This document shows positions 30,836 through 40,970 of a stretch of DNA of 64,000 bases, piece by piece; the stretch's first letter is position 1, and each line of letters starts with the position of its first letter. Below the pieces are notes generated by a model. The model had not been told where the DNA came from and did not search any database. It saw only the letters and a list, made by a program, of their open reading frames with translations. Position numbers and translations under genes: made by a program. The DNA is from Gentiana macrophylla. Its lineage: Eukaryota > Streptophyta > Magnoliopsida > Gentianales > Gentianaceae. The DNA lies in contig CM047808.1 of NCBI GenBank assembly GCA_026214975.1, forward strand, positions 60,910,583-60,974,582. The letters are read 5' to 3'.

Positions 30836-32343
30836 TTAGTGGAAGTCGGGAGGCTGATATCCTGGACCGTAAGGAAGGTGGAAACAAGTAGATGATCATA
30901 TGTCTAGAATGAAGGATGAAGAAGTGAAAGAACCTGAAGGGATAGACCTTTACCTTCCTCTCCGCAATGTTATGCATCTAGACAAGTGCACTCCTAAAAA
31001 TCCTTGGTATGCTTCTATCGTCAACTTCTTACATTCCCAGTATCTAGATCCAGAATTGTCTTATCAGGAGAAGAAGAAATTTTTCTCTGATATGAAAACA
31101 TTCGTTTGGGATGAACCTTACCTCTTCAAGATTTGTAAAGATGGCTTGCTGAGAAGATGTGTTCCCGAATCTGAGCAACGTGATATTATTGAGCAATGCC
31201 ACAGTGGACCCACTGGCGGTCATTTTGGTCCTTGGAAGACCGTTGCTAAGATCTTTCAATCCGGCTTCTATTGGCCCACGATCTTTAAAGATACAGAAGC
31301 TTTCTGTAAAGCTTGTGATAGGTGTCAAAGAACCGGAACTTTGACAAGGCGTTTCGACATGCCATTGAAACCCATCCTAGAATGCGAAGTCTTTGATGTA
31401 TGGGGTATCGATTTTATGGGACCATTCCCATCATCTTGTGGTAATAAATACATCTTAGTCTGCGTAGATTACGTATCGAAATGGGTGGAGGCTCAAGCCA
31501 CGACTCACAATGATCATAAAACGGTCATGAAGTTTCTAAAGAAAAACATCTTCGTGAGATTCGGTGTCCACGCGCTTGATAAGTGATGAAGGTACACTCT
31601 TTTGCAACCGACCTGAGAAAGTTCTTGAGAAATATGGTGTCCGGCACAAAATTGGCACACCATACCATCCTATGACTAGTGGTCGAGGTTGAGAGAAGCA
31701 ACCAAAGTTTAAAGAAGATCCTGGAGAAAATAGATTACTGATCACACAGAAAGGATCTGAGTCTAAAGTTGGATGATGTACTGTGGGCATATCGAACTGC
31801 CTATAAGACCCCCATGGGCACATCACCCTATCAAATGGTTTATGGAAAATCATGCCACTTGCCAATCGAATTAGAGCATAGAGCGTATTGGGCCATTAAG
31901 TTTTTAAACTTCGATTCCCAATCTTGTGGAAAACATCGATTGCAACAGTTGCATGAGTTAGACGAATTTAGACTTCAGGCCTACGAAAGCGCCAGGATAA
32001 GTAAGGAAAAGACAAAACTCCTTCACGATGCCAAAATCAAGAAGCTAGAATTTCAAGCCGGGGAACAAGTTTTATTGTACAATTCCAGGTTACATCTGTT
32101 CCCAGGTAAGCTGAGGACACGATGGTCCGGTCCCTTTGAAATTCTCCAAATCATTCCTGGAGGTGTTTTAGAACTTAGAGGTCATGGTGACCAGCCGTTT
32201 AGAGTGAATGGCCAAAGGTGTAAGCATTATATCGGTCAACCCAAAGAGAAGCCTTTGATTGTTCACTTCCTCGACATCCTCGGGTGTGGTACTCCTGAAG
32301 TCAATGAGTTTGACGAAGCCGCCCGATTTGTTTTCCGAGAATG
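30836..32343 (+). pseudogene. RNase H end and integrase, Athila-like group D
   Basis: QVDDHMSRM at the start is the last piece of RNase H; protease and RT are deleted between gag and here. The integrase has its HHCC domain in the 228-codon frame at 30900-31586 (H101, H108, C139, C142) and first catalytic Asp in VWGIDFMGPFP. The second Asp (ISDEGTLF) is in a shifted frame after 31568. The expected Glu region near 31690 is broken by a stop. A third frame (31769-32344) carries VLWAYRTAYKTPMGTSPYQM and the GPF/Y module RTRWSGPFEIL, classic for Athila. Non-functional as it stands. Confidence 0.92.
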
Positions 32344-32623
32344 ACGGCAGTGGTCCAATAGAGGAAGTTCTGGCTGGTAGTTGGGATATGGAAGAATTTA
32401 AACGGGAGGCACAGTTAAAGAGAAGATTGAAGAAGAAGAAGTCCGCAATGGGGAAAATTAAGAATGTTTGGAAAGCGGTAAAGAACCTGACCCCATGTGT
32501 GAGATGTCAAGTTTCAGAGCCACACTAATGATCAGAGCTTACATGAAGTAGTGGCCGGAAGGAAGATTAAGTGGCCTGATCCAGGCTGAATAGTACGTGT
32601 GTCTAGCCAAAGACACTAAAGAA

Positions 32624-32647
32624 AGGCGCTTGTTGGGAGGCAACCCA
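32624..32647 (+). other. Athila-type GGGAGGCAACCCA motif
   Basis: AGGCGCTTGTTGGGAGGCAA followed by CCCA, about 280 bp after integrase. Partner of 5052-5075. Confidence 0.75.
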
Positions 32648-34217
32648 ATAATAAGAATAGTTTTTTTTTTATTTTTTTATTTTGGATTATTTTGTTTTTT
32701 GTTGAATAAGGGGGGCTAGTTTTGTCTTGTGTCGTCTTGGGTTTTGGTGTCGGTTTTTGTGACCAGGTAACTTGCATGAGCTGAATTTGAAAAATCAATG
32801 TGATTCCTTCCTTCCTGCCGATGTTACATTTGTGCACTACTTTTCACATAGATTCGGTTTTTGTCAATTTTTGCATTGCTTATGCTTTGTTCCATGATAA
32901 TGCCTTGTCTATCATCTTTTGTGCCCCTATCCCCGAGGTACGTTTTGTTTTGTTTTTCATGTGTGCAGGGTGTTTGCGATAGCGATGGTGCGCTTTTAGA
33001 TGAAGCCAGTTTTCCGGTGGATGGTCCACAGTTTACTGATTTCTTCAGGCATTTCTGGATATGACTTGCTACCACTTCCAGAATTGCAACCTTCGAACTA
33101 CAAATCAGCTAAGTTTTTCTTATTCTGCACAACATGACGACATGTTGTTATTTAAGTGTGGGGGAGGGATTGGTTGTACCTACAATGTGCTTAATTTAGT
33201 ATGCTTACCACCATTCTTAAAAAATTCAACAAATTTTGAAGTTTTTTTTTAAAAATTGTCCCGAGCATGATTTTATTTTGGCTTACTTACTTGTTATATT
33301 CCCATACTTGTGTTCAGTTGACTAATATTTTTGCATAGACCTTTGATAAATAAGCCTTTACTCGAATTCTTTTCACGTGAGCCTCTTCGATGACGAGCTG
33401 AACTTAGGAAACTATACTCATTTAAGCTGATAATGTTTGATTCTGGTTATCAGACCGTTCGCTTAGTGCTGATGTCATGGAAATTGTAATATGTGCGTAG
33501 TTGGAATTGAAGTAGGAAGTATCGTGCATATGCCAAAGCCTAAATGTGATAAGTAAATCGTAACTATTGTGCTTTGGAAAAAGTTGAATTTGAATGAAGT
33601 AATTGCATGGGTGTGTCGAAAGCTGGTCGATGATTTGAGTGCGGTAGGTCATATCTCGAATGTCCTATACCACTATGATGACCAAAAGCTCACGACAGTC
33701 AGAAGAAGCTGCCTTATGATTTGAGTAAGGTATGGTATATCTCGAATATCTTATTCTGCTATGACAGGGCAATAGCTCATTCTGATGTGTGTTTAAATGT
33801 GAAAGATAAATTAAATCAACTTACGTAAAGGAAGTGGTATGAATAAGTGAAAGACTTAGTTATCGCCTACCTTATCCCCAGTATAGGCCAAGGTATATGT
33901 TGTAGGGAATATCCTCTGGGTACAACTGAAAAGATTTCGAAAACATATGTATTACTCTAGTCATGACGTGAGTAGTTTTGTAGGGCGTATGTATAGTCAG
34001 AATAATTCATTATCTATCTTAAATGGGTATTGGTTGGTTAGCTTGATTTTAATTGTCAAGTGTGGAATCGGTGGAAGTTGAAGAAGGCTTTGCACACACT
34101 ACACATTTGAGTAATCGTTTATTACATTGGATGTATGTTTCTGATGCTAGTCGACTGGTTGTGATATGGAATATGGGATTTTTGCATGAGTAAGCCTATG
34201 TCTTCTTGTTTTGTTTT
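32648..34217 (+). other. Group D 3' UTR with internal polypurine-tract module
   Basis: No supported gene. Internal module: AGCTAAGT at 33107-33114, perfect 8-bp hairpin ACAACATG-ACGA-CATGTTGT at 33129-33148, purine tract TAAGTGTGGGGGAGGGA at 33153-33169. Near-duplicate segments around 33600-33790 (GATTTGAGTGCGGTAGGTCA and GATTTGAGTAAGGTATGGTA) form a degenerate direct repeat about 85 bp apart. Confidence 0.65.
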
Positions 34218-34251
34218 GCTCGGGACGAGCAAAAGATAAGTGTGGGGGAGT
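34218..34251 (+). other. Group D terminal hairpin and polypurine tract
   Basis: Hairpin GCTCG-GGA-CGAGC (34218-34230), then AAAAGATAAGTGTGGGGGAGT up to the LTR. Matches the modules at 3258, 15644 and 40937. Confidence 0.85.
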
Positions 34252-35620
34252 TGTTAACGGTGATTTTTACGATATATATGATATTATTTCGTAGCAATTT
34301 CCTTCGTGTTTTATTACTTTTTATAGAAAAGTAAGTGTTTAATGGATTTATTGAAAGAATGCGCATGGAAATCATTAAAGTGCAAAGTCGGGTTATTTAA
34401 GTGCTTTTATTAGCAATTATCTATTTATATATGTGATGTTACACTTTGCACGTTTTTATTATTGTAGGTACAACGAACTCATATCGTGGAATGAGTCAAA
34501 GAGCTGAAGGAATTAAAAGAAGGAACATTTATTTGGAGATTAAACAGAACGGCGAAATAGGGAATATATTTTTATTAGGGTTTAGGGTTTTATTTTTAAA
34601 AGGAGAGAAAAAAAAGGTTAATAATTATCCTAAGTCGGCAAAACAAGTTATAAAAAGGAGAGGCATCAGCAGAAAACGAAGAACAATTCATCCTGGAGAA
34701 AAGCTGCAGCACAGAAACCGAGAAGATGCACACTCGGTCGACCGAGTGCTCCTGATCGGTCGACCGAGCCATATATATATATATTTTTTTATTTTGTTTG
34801 TTCGATCCTGGAGATGAGCTGAGCAAGTCCTGAACAAGCATGTGAAACCGATCGTGCAGCGTTTTGATTTCGAATCTTGGATGTTTTGTGAGTTTTAAAT
34901 AAAGTTTGTATCTTTATTATGCTTTTATATTGATTATGCAATTATGTCGATGGATTGTTGCTTATTGATGTTTAACGTTTGATGAGAATCCTTGTTAGAC
35001 CTAGATCACCGTAGTAAAGATTAGATTTTTAACCTAAAAATAACGTGAGTTGCTCGGTTAAATTTCTAGGTTGCTAGATTGAGAAATCTTACACCTTCGT
35101 TATGAGAGCGTTAAGATCGAGAGATGAAAGATTAATAGGAGAATTATCTACGAGAGTAGAAGTTCATACCTTTGATAGGTGAACCACAACCTTTATTAAA
35201 TCTTCACTAAACGATCTAGGGTAGAAATTGAGAATTGCGAGATAGGTGGATCATTGCTTGTTCTACGTTACAATTAATTGAAATTATCTTGTGCCTTGTT
35301 CTTCGTTGTGATCTTTGAATTTTATTTTCGTTTTAGTTTTTAGAATAGATTTTATTTTCATTAGTTAAGTTCGTAACTTTCCTTCCTGGCTTTGGACTGA
35401 CAATCCTCTGTCCAGTTTATTTTCCGTTTTAGTTTAGGTTTAGTAATAAATAGTAGTGACAATTTTAGAAGAATTAATAAGAACTAGATTAAACAACCTC
35501 GATTCCTCGAGATCGACTCGGTATTAATCGCTATACTACGATCCCTACACTTGGGGAATACCGGATTTATAAATTTTATTACTTGTTTGTTTTGTTTGAT
35601 AAAATCCGTGACACTCATCA
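34252..35620 (+). repeat. Group D 3' LTR
   Basis: 1369 bp from TGTTAACGG to GACACTCATCA. The end region (GATCGACTCGGTATTAATCG) aligns with the U5 block of groups A and C. TATA box TATAAAAAGG at 34649-34658. An 18-bp perfect palindrome CACTCGGTCGACCGAGTG at 34731-34748 and a second TCGGTCGACCGA at 34756-34767 lie 80-110 bp downstream of it. No PBS follows, confirming a 3' LTR. Confidence 0.8.
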
Positions 35621-36126
35621 AATTTGTTCCAAAAATTATGATTTCTTCATCACTCTCAATGTGATCTTGTGCAGCAAAACTTATTGGTAGACTCTCAGAG
35701 TTCTTATTGCTAATTGTATCCATTGGATTTCCAACAAATGCCTCATTAACTTTTCTTGGGTGTTAGCAACAAGAGCCTGCAATTTGCTTTTCTATTCATC
35801 AAATCTTAAAAATGAGTAACTTAATAAGCTTCTAAGGTGATGCTGTGTGTCCATGATGCTTTTGAAAAAAAAAATTGACAGATGTTTGAAAATTAGCTAA
35901 GGGTCTCTTCGTAACCGAAGCTCAGTTTCCTATACTAATTGTTTGTATCGGAAATAACTAATGGTCATTTATTCAAGCTAAAGACTCGAAGAAGTAGCAA
36001 CTTTGGATCACCTCAAAACGGAAGAACAGCTCCAATACCAATTGTTGGTATCGTAAACAATCGCTGCCCAGATTATTTCAAACTCGATAGAACTCGAATG
36101 GAGATCTCTTCAAGGTAGAAGATTTT
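35621..36126 (-). other. Leader and first codons of a SIRE-like copia (partial)
   Basis: Minus-strand sequence downstream of the SIRE PBS. It holds a ~98-bp repeat that includes the PBS-like sequence (around 35935, 36036, 36133) and an ATG-led frame at 35723 (MDTISNKNSESLPISF) that could be the gag start but is cut at 35620 by the group D LTR. No domain recognised. Confidence 0.45.
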
Positions 36127-36139
36127 CTCCGATACCAAT
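36127..36139 (-). other. Primer-binding site of SIRE-like copia
   Basis: Minus-strand ATTGGTATCGGAG directly after the LTR end CCAACA; initiator-Met type. Confidence 0.8.
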
Positions 36140-37930
36140 TGTTGGTCCTTGGAAAGGCTAACACAAGTTTAGAGGGGGTGAATAAACTTGTCCCCAAAAA
36201 CCCTAAAACCGAATCTTAAACCGTTGAGTTTGATCTTAAACTTGTAAGGGAGATAGGCTAACTTAGTGAGTATGAATCAAGACCGAATTATATCGAACTA
36301 AGTTAACCGGCAATGATTAAGTTAAGCCTTTATATAATACTTGAGTTTATCACTTATGTAGATGAAACGCAATGTTGTGTCGACTCGCTTTATGTTTGCT
36401 TGAGTGTGAAATCTAACAAGATATAAACTATAATGCTGTAAGTAAATGCATAAAGTAAATCAAACATAAATTTATAGAGGTTCCAGTGATGTAATCTCAC
36501 AATTGTCTCTTCCCTCGTGATGGAGGAAAATTCCACTATAAATCTTTGAGGTAGCTCGGTTATAAAAAGTCCTAAGCTAATAGTCTTTGACTATTCCCTA
36601 GCTTCACTATCTAAGAAACTATAGAACAGGTAGAATTGCTCCTCGGAAACTGCTTGAACCCTGGTCCGTAGAGGATTGTATTGCCTCTTCACCAGCTCAT
36701 CACAAACACAGTCATCCTAACTACAGCTCAACTGTCCTTCACAACTTCTTGGTGCTTCACAGCCTAAAACCTTTGATAAAGTCTAAGTTGAGACTTGAAT
36801 CAATAACTATGATTCAACTTGTGATTTGAGCTTCTTCAACTTGATGTATATGATCTTCTCAAGCTTTGTTTTTCTTCAAGTATGTGATCATGATGTTTCC
36901 TTGAATCTTAAGAACACTTGAAGATTTATTGATCTGATTCTGGCAATGTAGAGTATAGCAGGAGTTCTTTTGATTCACTTTCCCCCATAGTAGAATCTTT
37001 CTTAATGTAATTATTTCATAGAACTCCGCACATCTTCTTGTGGTAGAAGTGATCTATTGATAGGGGTTTCTTCAACGGTCAGTTGATTTGTACATTTGAA
37101 TTTGATTCCATGTATCCGTTGGTGGTCATGCTTATCCTGAATAATGTCAGTGTCCTTTCTGACATTTTTGAGTATCCAATAAAATTGGTTTCTATATAAC
37201 GGTCAGATTCTTTCTTTAGATTGTATCTTCAGCCTGAAACTGGTTTTTATGGTCTAGTCAGTTCACATCTTTAAGAGCGTTAACTGAGTTTTTAATCTTA
37301 TTCAAAAACTCAGTACTCTATTGTTCATCTGATTATAGTTGATTTAATCATAGTACACCATTTCGTATAAATATCCTAAGATATCATTGCCCTTATGATT
37401 CTTAGGTCTTCATACAAGATCTATAGAGTCAATTTGCGTCATCACAATCTTGCCCAAATTCTGACTTTACAGTCTCGGTTTTAATCTTCATAAACTGCGT
37501 CTGAACCTTCCGTTCTTCCATCTTCAATAATCGAGTCTCAGTGTCCCCAGCTTCTTCATCCACCGAGTTTGTTCCCCGCTTGAAATTTTCTAGATAAGTC
37601 AATCGAGTCAGTGCCCTCGGTGAACTACCTTCTTGAGTTCTTCAGCCAGGTGTGCTCTGAGTCGCTTTCTAATTCTTCGCCAGTGAACTCGCTTATCCAA
37701 GTCTCATCAAGTCGGTTACTCGCTTTCTATGTTCTAATCCTATGACTATGACAGTGCTTATCTGATTTACAAATACAAATATCAGACTCTATTAAATCCG
37801 ATACATTGATATCTAGACATCTTTTTGCTTGGCACTATAACAGCTAGTTATGACACTTCATCAAATGATTTTAAGAATACTTACTGAATAACCAATGAAT
37901 CACCATCAAAACTTAAATTTTATTCCAACA
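36140..37930 (-). repeat. SIRE-like copia 5' LTR (minus orientation)
   Basis: 1791 bp; in minus sense it begins TGTTGGAATAAAATTT and ends TTTCCAAGGACCAACA, followed by a PBS. It interrupts the Tat-like gag/protease sequence that resumes at 37931. The five bases after it are GGCCC; the matching duplication was not found, since the other end of this element is missing or rearranged. Confidence 0.85.
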
Positions 37931-38535
37931 GGCCCATCAACACTATTAACACATTCTCAGGAGGTCCGATCAACAACTCCTGAGATGAGACCAAGGCCAG
38001 TGATAGGACTATTGTCCCCTCCAAATCCAATAAGAGGCAGAGACTCTCTGCAGAGGTAACCTATGGTCCCAGGGACTCCCTTCCTTTAGTAACTAATAAT
38101 GAAGGATTAGTTATTGAAGTTGTGATTAGTAAACACACTATAAAGCATATTTTTGTTGACATGGGAAGTGCTGTTAATGTGCTATATTATAACGTTTTTC
38201 ATCCACGAAGTTAAAGGATTTCAGCCGACACCAGTATCAGCTCCTTTGTTTGGATTCACGGGACCACCAGTTCATCCCCTAGGCATGATCAGATTACAGA
38301 CCACCTTCCGAAGAGAACCAAGGGGCAGGACCTTTATGGTCAATTATGTAGTAGTAAAAGCACTCTCAGCCTATAATGTTATCATGGGAAGACCCGCGCT
38401 AATAGACCTCAGAGATGTGATCTCCCCAGCTTATATACGCATGAAGTTTCCAACCTGGGAGGGGTCAGTAGAAATCCAAGGTGACGTGGAAATAGCCAAA
38501 AGTCATTACATGGCCACCGTCAATAGAAAATGATG
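37931..38535 (+). pseudogene. Tat-like aspartic protease region
   Basis: Plus-strand frames give HIFVDMGSAVNVLYY at about 38143-38187, the protease active site with Met in place of the usual Thr/Ser/Gly of D-T/S/G-G. After a shift come PLFGFTGPPVHPLGMIRLQT, VVKALSAYNVIMGRPALIDL and RMKFPTWEGSVEIQGD, the Tat-type flap and post-protease sequence (126-codon frame 38153-38533). The upstream part is the end of gag. Disabled by the frameshift. Confidence 0.82.
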
Positions 38536-39241
38536 GTGCAACAAGTCTCAGTTGAAGAATTTCTTCCAGAAGATGAAGAAGGCTGGTCCTCGGAGGATAA
38601 GAATGAAGCAGTTAGTTTATAGGAAGAACAGAGGGATTTAGCTGTGAACGTGGGGTCATGGATTCCCGAGCAGTATAAAGAAGAACTTGTCAAAGTGCTA
38701 ATGTCACCCGAGCTGGCCCTACACGGGCTTAATATTGATCCGAGCAGGAAACCTGTTCGATAGAAGAAAATACACTTTGCTAAGGAAAGAATCGAAGCAA
38801 TTGAAAAGGAAGTAAAAATGTTACTTCTTGCTAACATTATACGAGATGTAGTTTATCCAGACTGACCGGCCAACCTAGTCGTGGTGAAGAAGCCAGACGG
38901 AAATGGGCGGACGTGCGTGGTCTTACCAACCTAAACAGAGCCTATCCAAAGTACTGCTATCCGCTCCTAAAAAATGACGGGTTAGTTGACTCGACTGTTG
39001 GTTTTGAAGTATTTTCCTTTCTAGATGCATGCATGGGGTACCATCAAACAACCATGGACCCTGAAGATGCATATGAGACTGCGTTCATAACAGAATTGGG
39101 CACCTTTTGTTATCACTAAGCCATTTGGGCTAAAAAATGCTAGGGCTACATATCAGAGAGCAGTAAATAATATTTTTAGTAACCAAATTGGAAGGTGTAT
39201 AGGGGTATACGTAGATGATCTCCCGATCAAGAGCAGGTCTC
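38536..39241 (+). pseudogene. Tat-like reverse transcriptase, N-terminal part
   Basis: Frames in order: EQYKEELVKVLMSPELALHG, HFAKERIEAIEKEVKMLLLA, NLVVVKKPDGNGRTCV, FLDACMGYHQTTMDPEDAYE, AKPFGLKNARATYQRAVNN and VYVDDLPIKSRS. The YVDD catalytic codons are at 39208-39219. Stops at 38761 and 38865 and shifts near 38920 and 39115 break it. The group C element begins 22 bp after YVDD and the domain resumes at 46305. Confidence 0.9.
39237..39241. repeat. Target-site duplication GTCTC (left)
   Basis: Partner at 46300-46304, flanking the group C element. Confidence 0.93.
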
Positions 39242-40936
39242 TAATGACGTAGATCATGTGATCATAAAATACTTGACCACTATAAGCCAATACTAGCAAG
39301 AGGACTAGGTCCATCGTAGTATAGCTATAGCAAATCAAGGTCGATCCCACAGGGAACCAATTGTGGATCATTTATATATAAACAATTAATCATTCATGCC
39401 GAGCACATAAAGGCAGTCTACGATGAACAAAAGACAAGAAAAAGTAAAGGACACGACCTGACACAACACATAAACAACGTAATTAACCTCCCCAATTATT
39501 ATGTTATCGTTTGGATCTAGAGATTCTATATAATTAAGCTAGACTCGACAACTATTAATCCGATCCGTATTTCATTCATAGTGGCTACGGAGTCATCCCC
39601 AAACTAGATCTAGCCCGGTAGGCCATCCGCATCACTATGCTACATCACGTGACTTCGCTTTTTCGCCTCCATCTCATATGACTCTCACGCTTACAAAACT
39701 AGGGATGCCGATATTAACCGTATTCCTCACCTAGGCAACATTCCTTTGTTCAGCGCATTTCCTAAGCGATCGCATCGCTCCGTCCCATTAACACTAACTT
39801 TTTAGGTATCATGTTAATCTATGATGTATGTATAACTAGGTGTGCACAATTCCTAATACTGTAATGTATCTAGATCTCACCAAAGTCCCGGAAGATCAAT
39901 TCATGAGCCGACCTAGGAGTCCCATACTGGTATTTCCTAATAATACGCTAATTAAAACAGACGAGCAATGTAGCCGTAGCCATACCTACTAAGATAAGAA
40001 ATTCTAGGTGGACAATCACACCATAAAGACGTGGCTAGATTGACGCGGCAAAAACCAAAATCTTAGCGTTTCTACATACGTAACGGATAACATAGAGACT
40101 CATAAAGATATAATATAGATCTACTAAAAACACGGTTGCCGATCATACCAAAGTCATCTATAGGTCACCGGATAACAGATCTGGGCGTGTGCATCCTTAA
40201 AGACAAGGAATCCCCACTGCCTCATATCGTATCCTTAGATCTACATCGTCCGGTGAAGAACGAACAACCTCAAATGATAAATAATAATTGGGGACTTAAT
40301 TACAAAGAACTAAGAACAAATAAATACAAGAACTTACATTATTGCAGAACTTGCATAAAAACTGCTCTAAGAAAAATTGAGGATTTTATTATAAACTGAA
40401 AAGTGTATATGGTTGTGTAGAGTGTGTATGGCGTGTATGACATGCCTTTATTTATTGGGGCTCAAGCTAATTAAGAGCTATACTTCAAAATATTGAAACA
40501 AATAAAAGATAACTCCCGGCCGATCTCCGGGAGAAAGCAAAATGCGCCTCAAAGTGCCCCCTATTGGCGCCAATCTTGGATTGCCTTACTCTCTTTTCGT
40601 GCTTATCCGATCTTTATCTTGAATTTCTTTTGATTTATCTTGAGATTTAATTCTTCCATTTGTATTTATCCTCCAAAATAATCCATATCTGCAAAATAGA
40701 TATTTATCCCAAAATAAATCATATTTAAATAAAACGGATAAATACCGATTTATAAAATAAAAACGGATAAACACCAAATTATATCTTATAAATGGATAAA
40801 TACCAAATTATATAATATAAATCACATAACATTAAATAATACATATAAACATGCGATTTATCACAAAATATATATTATTAGTCTCGATTTAAGGTCAACA
40901 TTGATGACTTTTACGGGTATAATTTGACCGTCATCA
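39242..40936 (-). repeat. Group C 3' LTR
   Basis: Starts TAATGACGTAG (ancestral TGATGACG kept in the other LTR) and ends GACCGTCATCA. U3 contains the stem CTCCCGG-CCGATCT-CCGGGAG (40513-40533). Confidence 0.92.
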
Positions 40937-40970
40937 ACTACCCCCCACTTAGACTTTGATCGTCCCGAAC
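40937..40970 (-). other. Group C terminal PPT and hairpin
   Basis: Minus-strand CTAAGTGGGGGGTAGT next to the LTR, with hairpin-like GTTCG-GGA-CGATC just upstream in element sense. Confidence 0.75.

Noticed and set aside
32259..32528. 89-codon frame after the group D integrase
   Set aside because: Starts inside the integrase tail in another frame; Lys-rich end without recognised features. Most likely decayed C-terminal pol.
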